Assembly (NCBI RefSeq): GCF_026153205.1
Contig: NZ_JAPFBW010000013.1
Location: 62,001 to 126,000, forward strand
Length of the DNA: 64,000 bases
DNA from: Aquabacterium sp. A7-Y
GTDB lineage: Bacteria > Pseudomonadota > Gammaproteobacteria > Burkholderiales > Burkholderiaceae_C
Reading direction: 5' to 3'
Part shown: piece by piece, positions 57,546-64,000 of the stretch
Layout: every line of letters starts with the position of its first letter
Numbering within the stretch: position 1 is the first letter of the stretch
Notes under the pieces: model-generated
Databases searched by the model: none
What the model saw: only the letters and a program-made list of their open reading frames with translations
Told to the model about the DNA's origin: nothing
Program-made: the position numbers and the translations under genes

Positions 57546-58649
57546 TCAATCCTGGTGGTCGCGCACAGTCGTCACGACAAGGCGCGTGACGCCATACAGC
57601 AGGCAGCACACCACAAATAGTGTCACGAGGTCGTAGACCCGACGCGGGTAAATCGCGATCTCGGGCTTCGCTGGCGGCTCGATCACGACCAGGCTCTTGA
57701 GCTTGCGCGTCGCGTCGATGCGTGCGTTCTCGACCGCCGACAAGGCCAGCTTGTAGGCGTCTTCGGCAAAGCCGGCCTGCAGGGTGAGGTCGCGGAACTG
57801 GGAGGCCAGCGCGTTCAGACGGTCGCTGCTCTTGCCGCTCGTCGCGCGGCCACGCTCCGCCTCCAGTTGCTTGCGCAAGGCCTCCACCTGGCTTTGCAGC
57901 GCCTGCACCTGGTAGGAGTTTTCGTTCAGGAAGCTGCGCAAGTGACGCAGCTCGGCCTCATGCTTGGCCAGCGTCGCCTGCAATTCGGCCGTCAGGGCGC
58001 CGCTGGCTTGCGCCTGTGCCGCAGGGTCGAGCAGCCGATGCCGGTCCTGAAAATCAACCATCTTGGCCTTGGCCGCTTGCAAGCGTTCCGCCGCGCGCTG
58101 GAGCTCTTGCTCGGCGAAGCCCATCTGCTCCCGGGCGATCCGGTGCGAAAAGGCGTTCACGAACTGCTCGCTCTCCTGCAGAATGCCCTGAGCCACCTGC
58201 TGTGCAAAAGCGGGCTCGAAGCCCTGAACTCGGACCGTCAGCAGCGAGGCAACTTCATCGAACAGCACCTCGACCCGGCTGCGGTAGTACTCCAGGAACC
58301 ATTCCTGGCTGGTTCCTCCGTACAAACGGTAAAGGGGGTCCAGCTTTTCGGCCTCGTAATGCGCCCGCAAGTTCAACTTCGCGTCCAAGCGCTTGAGCAT
58401 CTCCAGCGAGTGGATGTACTGGCGCAAATACAGCGTGTCTTCACGCGACGGCGGGTTGACCCCGCCCAGCAGCAACGCGACGCCCGGGAGGTTGCTGGAC
58501 TCCTGGTTGGTTTGGCGCACTGTGACGATGGATTCGCTGACGTAGCGGTCGGCGGCGAAGAACACGTAGTACAGCGTGGCCAACAACAGGGGCACGGCAA
58601 TCAACGCGATCTTCAGGCGACGCGGTGTGAGGCTCTGAACGAATGTCAT
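57546..58649 (-). CDS. kpsE: Capsule export inner-membrane protein, KpsE type
   Basis: KpsE is a polysaccharide co-polymerase-like protein linking the ABC exporter to the outer-membrane channel. The 367-residue protein has an N-terminal membrane helix (KIALIAVPLLLATLYYVFFA), a periplasmic domain and a long coiled coil (about 180-300, QQELQ-type heptads: EQELQRAAERLQAAKAKMV). A second helix lies near the C-terminus (VTLFVVCCLLYGVTRLVV). Its start overlaps the kpsT stop by four bases (ATGA). Confidence 0.92.
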   Translation of the reverse strand: MTFVQSLTPRRLKIALIAVPLLLATLYYVFFAADRYVSESIVTVRQTNQESSNLPGVALLLGGVNPPSREDTLYLRQYIHSLEMLKRLDAKLNLRAHYEAEKLDPLYRLYGGTSQEWFLEYYRSRVEVLFDEVASLLTVRVQGFEPAFAQQVAQGILQESEQFVNAFSHRIAREQMGFAEQELQRAAERLQAAKAKMVDFQDRHRLLDPAAQAQASGALTAELQATLAKHEAELRHLRSFLNENSYQVQALQSQVEALRKQLEAERGRATSGKSSDRLNALASQFRDLTLQAGFAEDAYKLALSAVENARIDATRKLKSLVVIEPPAKPEIAIYPRRVYDLVTLFVVCCLLYGVTRLVVTTVRDHQD

Positions 58650-59344
58650 GCGGGAACGGTAGGAGGTTTCTTGCCCGCTATGGCGGGTGGCTTGCCTTGA
58701 TAAGCAGCGATCCCGGCTGCCACGTCTTCATAGAGCGTCGGGGCGCCCTGGTTGACGAGCACGACCATGTCACACCACTCCTGGATATCGCGCATGTTGT
58801 GCGACACCAGGATGAGCTTGGATTTCTCCAGCTTGGAGCGGAACACTTCCTGGCACTTCTTGCGAAATTGAGCGTCGCCCACGGCCATGACCTCGTCGAT
58901 GAGGTAATAGTCGAAATCGAAGGCCATGCTCAGGCCAAAGGCGAGCCGCGAGCGCATGCCGGAGGAATAGGACTTCACCGGCAAATCGAAGTACTCGCCG
59001 ATCTCGGCGAAGTCTTCGACATAGCGCACCTTTTCACGCATTGCCGGACCACTTGCGCCATAGATGCGGCAGACGAATCTGACATTGTCGCGGCCGGTCA
59101 GCGACCCTTGGAAGCCGCCCGCCAGGCCCACCGGCCAGGAGATGTTGGCATCCGTGCGGACGCTGCCCGAATCCGGAGAATCAATGCCACCCAGCAGCCG
59201 CATCAAGGTGGACTTGCCAGCGCCGTTGGGACCGATCAGGCCGATGCTGGCGCCTTCCGGGAAGCTGAAGCTGAGGTCGCGAAACACATAGCGCCGCCCG
59301 TGGGGTGTGGGGTAGGACTTCGTCACGGACTCGAGCTCGATCAT
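58646..59344 (-). CDS. kpsT: Capsule ABC exporter ATPase, KpsT type
   Basis: This 232-residue ATPase energises capsule export through KpsM. Walker A is GLIGPNGAGKSTLMRLL (36-52). The signature is the KpsT form YSSGMRSRLAFGLSMAF, Walker B is YYLIDEVMAVGD, and the switch histidine is in LVSHNMRDIQEWCD. The ATG at 59344 begins MIELESVTKSYPTPHGRRYV, the family start; longer open frame lies antisense to kpsM. It starts 11 bases after the kpsM stop. Confidence 0.95.
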   Translation of the reverse strand: MIELESVTKSYPTPHGRRYVFRDLSFSFPEGASIGLIGPNGAGKSTLMRLLGGIDSPDSGSVRTDANISWPVGLAGGFQGSLTGRDNVRFVCRIYGASGPAMREKVRYVEDFAEIGEYFDLPVKSYSSGMRSRLAFGLSMAFDFDYYLIDEVMAVGDAQFRKKCQEVFRSKLEKSKLILVSHNMRDIQEWCDMVVLVNQGAPTLYEDVAAGIAAYQGKPPAIAGKKPPTVPA

Positions 59345-59355
59345 CCTGCCTGCCC

Positions 59356-60159
59356 TCAGCTGGCAAGCAGCTTGTGCCGGCGGACACGATACAAGCTCAT
59401 GCCCAGCGCCAGAACGATCAGGGTGATTGCCGCCACATAGGTGCCACTCACCGACGGGATGACGTGGTACTGGGCAAAGAAGTAACCCCGCGAAATTTCG
59501 ATGGCGTGCAGGACTGGGTTCCACAGCAGCCAAGGGAGCACGGAGGGGGGCAGCGCCGATACCGGGAACACGACACCCGACATCAGGTACAGGGGCATGA
59601 AGACGATGCGCACGAAGGAGCGGGCGTGTGGAAATTCGTGCGTCGTCACGGCGAACAACAAACCGAGGCTTGCGCCCATCAGGATCAGCAGGACGCTGAT
59701 CGCCAGCAATTCCAAGGGCCGCACCGGCAGGAACGTAAAGCCGAGCCAACCGAGCACGCCCAGCATGATGAGGTACACCACGCTATACAGGCTGACCTCC
59801 AGCATGGCGCGCGAAACGAGCGGATCAAAAGGCTTGACCTGGCGGTAACCGAACAGCCCCTGGTTGGAGGTGATCGATTCCATCAGCCGCAGCGTCAGGT
59901 TCTTGAACAGGAAAAACGGCACCAAGCCGGTCAACAGAAACACCGGGAACTCGACCCCGGGCAGCACGCGATGGCGAATGAAGCCGAAGATCAGCACCAG
60001 GATGGTCAAATGCGCCAGTGGCTCCAACAGCACCCAGAACACGCCCAGCCACCGCCCACCGAAGCGCGTCTTCAACTCCCGAACAAACAGCGCGAAAAGT
60101 ACGGCGCGCTGCACCTGCCACGGCGTGCGTTTTACCGGGCGGTCTGGAATGGCGCTCAC
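59356..60159 (-). CDS. kpsM: Capsule ABC exporter permease, KpsM type
   Basis: This 267-residue inner-membrane protein has six hydrophobic segments in ABC-2 layout: VLFALFVRELKTRFGGRWLG, WVLLEPLAHLTILVLIFGFI, GLVPFFLFKNLTLRLMESIT and FMPLYLMSGVVFPVSALPPS. A GTG start at 60159 with AAGGGC about six bases upstream gives normal KpsM length. The frame is open to 60276, but the extra residues are not family-like. It is the first gene of the capsule locus as transcribed, so the promoter should lie in 60160-60564. Confidence 0.9.
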   Translation of the reverse strand: MSAIPDRPVKRTPWQVQRAVLFALFVRELKTRFGGRWLGVFWVLLEPLAHLTILVLIFGFIRHRVLPGVEFPVFLLTGLVPFFLFKNLTLRLMESITSNQGLFGYRQVKPFDPLVSRAMLEVSLYSVVYLIMLGVLGWLGFTFLPVRPLELLAISVLLILMGASLGLLFAVTTHEFPHARSFVRIVFMPLYLMSGVVFPVSALPPSVLPWLLWNPVLHAIEISRGYFFAQYHVIPSVSGTYVAAITLIVLALGMSLYRVRRHKLLAS

Positions 60160-60564
60160 GCGGTGCCCTTCAAACCAACGCCGCGCCCCCTCCAAGCAGG
60201 CGTGCGCCTCGTCATGGCCGAGCCCGAACAATCGCGACAAAAGACAGCAACAGGCTTCAAGGCAGATCGGAATCAAAGCGAGCAGGGCGAGAGTCCAGCC
60301 AAGCGTCCTTGGGATTCCGGAGGCTCGGGAGCAAAGTCAAGGAAGCGGTCACTGCCCATCGGCGCGCCCGAACCAAGCTGAACATTGTAGTGTCGCCATG
60401 TGTGTCCCTACCGGTTATGCACCGAGAACAACCGCCTTTCCGTTCCGATGTCCACTCTTTCACGGTCGTTTCCTCCCCAACAGGAGCCTAAAATGCCGCG
60501 ATGCGGCGGTTGCCATGACCCGCACCCGCCGTCCTGCGGCCTGCCTTCTGCCACGCTTCCTTCC
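60160..60564. other. 405-base divergent promoter region between kpsM and pyrE
   Basis: No gene is supported. On the minus strand TACAAT at 60389-60384 is a good -10 match for the capsule operon, but no TTGACA-like box lies 16-18 bases upstream. I could not find a sure pyrE promoter or an ops/JUMPstart element. Confidence 0.4.
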
Positions 60565-61239
60565 ATGTCCTCTTCTTCCCCTGACGCCCTCGCCCCCGCC
60601 TTCGTCGAGTTCTCCGTCCAATCCGGCGTCCTGCGCTTCGGCGAGTTCAAGACCAAGGCCGGCCGTCTCTCGCCCTACTTCTTCAACGCCGGCCTCTTCA
60701 ACGACGGCGCCAAGCTGGGCCGACTGGCGGAGTTCTACGCCCGCCGCCTGCTCGACGCCGGCCTGGAGTTCGACATGCTCTTCGGCCCCGCCTACAAAGG
60801 CATCACCCTCGCCGCGGCGGTCGCGATCGAGCTGGCCCGGCTCGGCAAGAACGTGCCCTACGCCTACAACCGCAAGGAAGCCAAGGACCACGGCGAAGGT
60901 GGCACCCTGGTCGGTGCACCGGTGCAGGGAAAGGTTCTGATCATCGACGACGTGATCTCCGCCGGCACCTCCGTGCGTGAATCCGTCGCGATGATCCAGG
61001 CCGCCGGGGCCACGCCCTGTGGCGTCGCCATCGCACTGGACCGACAGGAAAAGGCGACCGAAAACGGCAACGATGCGCCATATTCGGCAGTGCAGCAGGT
61101 GGAGCAAGCGTTGGGCCTACGCGTTTGCTCGATTGCCACCCTCACAGACTTGCTCCAGTATCTGCAATCGAACGCCGATCCGCAGCTGGGCACACATTTC
61201 GCAAGCGTCGCGGCCTACCGCGACCGCTACGGGGTGTAG
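60565..61239 (+). CDS. pyrE: Orotate phosphoribosyltransferase
   Basis: PyrE joins orotate and PRPP to give OMP in pyrimidine synthesis. The 224-residue protein has the type I PRTase layout: FVEFSVQSGVLRFGEFKTKA, RLSPYFFNAGLFNDG, FDMLFGPAYKGITLAAAVA and YAYNRKEAKDHGEGG. The PRPP loop is VLIIDDVISAGTSVRES. I used ATG 60565, since upstream in-frame residues are Cys/Pro-rich and not family-like. It diverges from the capsule operon. In many Burkholderiales pyrE is a neighbour of the exonuclease III gene, here 31 kb away. Confidence 0.96.
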   Translation: MSSSSPDALAPAFVEFSVQSGVLRFGEFKTKAGRLSPYFFNAGLFNDGAKLGRLAEFYARRLLDAGLEFDMLFGPAYKGITLAAAVAIELARLGKNVPYAYNRKEAKDHGEGGTLVGAPVQGKVLIIDDVISAGTSVRESVAMIQAAGATPCGVAIALDRQEKATENGNDAPYSAVQQVEQALGLRVCSIATLTDLLQYLQSNADPQLGTHFASVAAYRDRYGV

Positions 61240-61375
61240 CTCCCCGGCTCGACGGTCGCCTGCCGCTGCGGAGTACCCCAAAACATGCCGACCCCTCTCC
61301 TGGCGCCGAGCAGGACATGAAGACAGCCAGCCCCGCCCGCCCGTGCCACCGCGACCTCCGGGAAGCCGGCCGCTC

Positions 61376-62071
61376 ATGAGGCGGCCCGTCGTCCGCTTTC
61401 GCCTGCACAGCGCTGCAGCCGCCGGGCTGGCTAGCGTTTCGCTGGCCCTCCTCTGCATGCCGGCGCTGGCGCAAGGCATCTACACCTGCACCGACGCCAA
61501 GGGGCGCCGGCTCACCTCCGACCGCCCCATCATCGAATGCCTGGACCGCGAGCAACGCGTGATGAACCGCGACGGCTCGACCCGCAGCGTGCTGCCACCC
61601 AGCCTGACCGCCGAAGAGCGCGCCGAGCTGGAAGCCAAGGAGCGGCGCCGCGCCCAGGAGCGGATGGCCCACCAGGAGGCGGTCCGCCGCGACCGCCTGC
61701 TGCTCACGCGTTATCCGAGCGATGCCGAACACCGGGCCGCGCGCGAGGCGGCGCTCGACGACGTGCGGCAGTCCATTAAGAACTCGGAGCGGCGCATCGC
61801 CGAACTCGAGAAGGAACGCACGCCGCTGCAGGCCGAAGCCGAGTTCTACAAGGGCAAGACCTTGCCGGCCAAGCTGAAGCAATCGATGGAGTTCGTCGAT
61901 GTGGCGGTCGATGCCCACAAGACGCTGATCCAGAACCAGCAGTCCGAGCTGCAGCGCATCAACCTCATCTTTGACCAGGAACTGGAGCGGCTTCGCCGCC
62001 TGTGGGCCGGCGCTGCCCCGGGCAGCGTCCCCGCATCTCCCGACGAGAAGGTGGCGCCCCGCTCCCGGTAG
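61376..62071 (+). CDS. Exported DUF4124-type protein with helical tail
   Basis: This 231-residue protein has a signal peptide (1-32, SVSLALLCMPALA-QG). A DUF4124-type module then follows: GIYTCTDAKGRRLTSDRPI, then ECLDREQRVMNRDGSTR. This short domain occurs in many betaproteobacterial periplasmic proteins; its function is unknown. From about 75 it is charged and helical, with coiled-coil-like runs (AELEAKERRRAQERMAHQEA, ERRIAELEKERTPLQAEAEF). It ends before a repeat-containing convergent intergenic region. ATG 61376 lacks a good ribosome-binding site. Confidence 0.75.
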   Translation: MRRPVVRFRLHSAAAAGLASVSLALLCMPALAQGIYTCTDAKGRRLTSDRPIIECLDREQRVMNRDGSTRSVLPPSLTAEERAELEAKERRRAQERMAHQEAVRRDRLLLTRYPSDAEHRAAREAALDDVRQSIKNSERRIAELEKERTPLQAEAEFYKGKTLPAKLKQSMEFVDVAVDAHKTLIQNQQSELQRINLIFDQELERLRRLWAGAAPGSVPASPDEKVAPRSR

Positions 62072-62107
62072 CCCGCGAGCGGGAGCTCCCGGCCGGCCCA
62101 AGGTCCT

Positions 62108-62138
62108 CTATCTACTATCTATATAGATAGATAGATAG
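62108..62138. repeat. ATAG tetranucleotide tract forming a dyad
   Basis: Four ATAG units in tandem (62123-62138) follow a complementary CTAT-rich stretch. CTATCTAT (62115-62122) abuts ATAGATAG (62123-62130) as a perfect 16-base palindrome. With one bulged A, CTATCTA (62108-62114) also pairs with TAGATAG (62132-62138), giving a stem of about 15 pairs. It lies between the convergent ends of the DUF4124-type gene and gatB. An A/T-rich microsatellite is out of place in this GC-rich DNA. Confidence 0.75.
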
Positions 62139-62162
62139 AAAAAAGCCGGACAGGAGGCTGGC
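62139..62162 (-). terminator. Rho-independent terminator of gatB
   Basis: On the minus strand an imperfect stem (GCCAG/CCGGC around CCTCCTGT) is followed by GCTTTTTTC, a run of six T residues. It lies 45 bases past the gatB stop. Confidence 0.55.
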
Positions 62163-62206
62163 CGCCGCAGCGTGCGACCGTCGCCCGGGCTTTGCCGGGC
62201 GCCGCC

Positions 62207-63667
<1,461 letters not shown>

Positions 63668-63668
63668 A

Positions 63669-64000
63669 TCAGTAGCCCTCCGGCGTGCGGAGGTGCCAGT
63701 CGGTCGCCTGCTGGAAGGCGTGGGCCGCATGCAGCAGTTCGCCTTCCTTCCAATAGTTGCCGATCAGCTGCAGGCCGACCGGCAAGCCGCCTTCGCCGAA
63801 GCCGGCCGGCACGCTCATGCCGGGCAGGCCGGCCAGGCTGGCGGGCAAGGTGAAGATGTCGGCCAGGTAGTTGGCCAGCGGGTCGGTCTTGCCGCCGATC
63901 GGCCAGGCCACGGTCGGCGAGACCGGGCCGGCGATCAGGTCGCAATCGGCAAACGCGGCCTGGAAGTCGTCGGCGATCATGCGCCGCAGCTTCTGCGCCT
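63669..64000 (-). CDS. gatA: Glutamyl-tRNA amidotransferase subunit A, C-terminal part
   Basis: Only the last 110 or so codons are in the window. The visible sequence is the C-terminus of an amidase-signature enzyme of the GatA kind: [19 protein letters not shown], then [20 protein letters not shown] and [20 protein letters not shown], ending HLRTPEGY. The catalytic Ser-Ser-Lys residues lie outside the window. GatA releases ammonia from glutamine for GatB. It is followed at once by gatB in the same operon. Confidence 0.94.
   Translation of the reverse strand, partial: AQKLRRMIADDFQAAFADCDLIAGPVSPTVAWPIGGKTDPLANYLADIFTLPASLAGLPGMSVPAGFGEGGLPVGLQLIGNYWKEGELLHAAHAFQQATDWHLRTPEGY

Noticed and set aside
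62108-62138. ATAG repeats as a CRISPR array
   Set aside because: The units are 4 bases with no spacers; it is a simple microsatellite.

Overview
The window is chromosomal DNA from a G+C-rich betaproteobacterium, most likely a Burkholderiales of the Rubrivivax/Leptothrix/Caldimonas type. The protein sequences, the ssb / MFS exporter / uvrA neighbourhood, a LivGFKHM-type ABC operon with a sigma-54 activator, and the Gat amidotransferase genes support this. I did no database search, so the taxon is an inference. I see no rRNA, tRNA, CRISPR array or insertion sequence.

Layout. (1) 1-3420: two related Crp/Fnr-type regulators face away from each other around two small genes (DUF883-type membrane anchor and an unknown), followed by a transglutaminase-like protein. 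(2) 3421-13643: housekeeping and DNA repair. A decayed flavin-monooxygenase pseudogene lies beside ssb, then an MFS exporter, recQ, a small unknown, an Ig-like lipoprotein, uvrA and a 2-hydroxychromene-2-carboxylate isomerase-like protein. (3) 13644-20417: a branched-chain-amino-acid-type ABC importer with a textbook -24/-12 (sigma-54) promoter in front and a sigma-54 enhancer-binding protein immediately behind, a self-contained circuit. (4) 20517-26136: an orphan type VI secretion island: VgrG, a dual-domain peptidoglycan-hydrolase effector and a probable periplasmic immunity protein, in overlapping genes. (5) 26279-28907: CsbD-like protein, an exported protein with three cysteine-loop repeats, an outer-membrane barrel and exonuclease III. 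(6) 28917-60159: a very large capsule locus, all on the minus strand. (7) 60565-64000: pyrE, a DUF4124-type protein, gatB and the end of gatA.

The capsule locus is the most interesting part. Its export and anchoring genes are those of an ABC-transporter-dependent (group 2 type) capsule: KpsM, KpsT, KpsE and KpsD homologues for export, and KpsC and KpsS homologues that build the Kdo linker on the lipid anchor. Between them lie a TagD-like glycerol-3-phosphate cytidylyltransferase and two huge multidomain proteins (1723 and 1128 residues), each carrying a TagF/TagB-type CDP-glycerol:polyglycerophosphate transferase domain. A Tat-type PhoD phosphodiesterase, dTDP-rhamnose genes (rfbBDAC), three further glycosyltransferases, two methyltransferases and an exported protein of unknown function complete it. 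Read together, the locus predicts a teichoic-acid-like capsule (glycerol phosphate plus sugars, probably rhamnose) carried on a Kdo lipid anchor in a Gram-negative cell, possibly trimmed by a PhoD of the kind that degrades teichoic acid in Bacillus. The structural prediction is inference; the gene content is read directly from the sequence.

Start codons were chosen from ribosome-binding sites, domain boundaries and neighbouring stops, and uncertain ones are flagged. Much open reading frame on the strand opposite real genes is a by-product of high G+C and was ignored.
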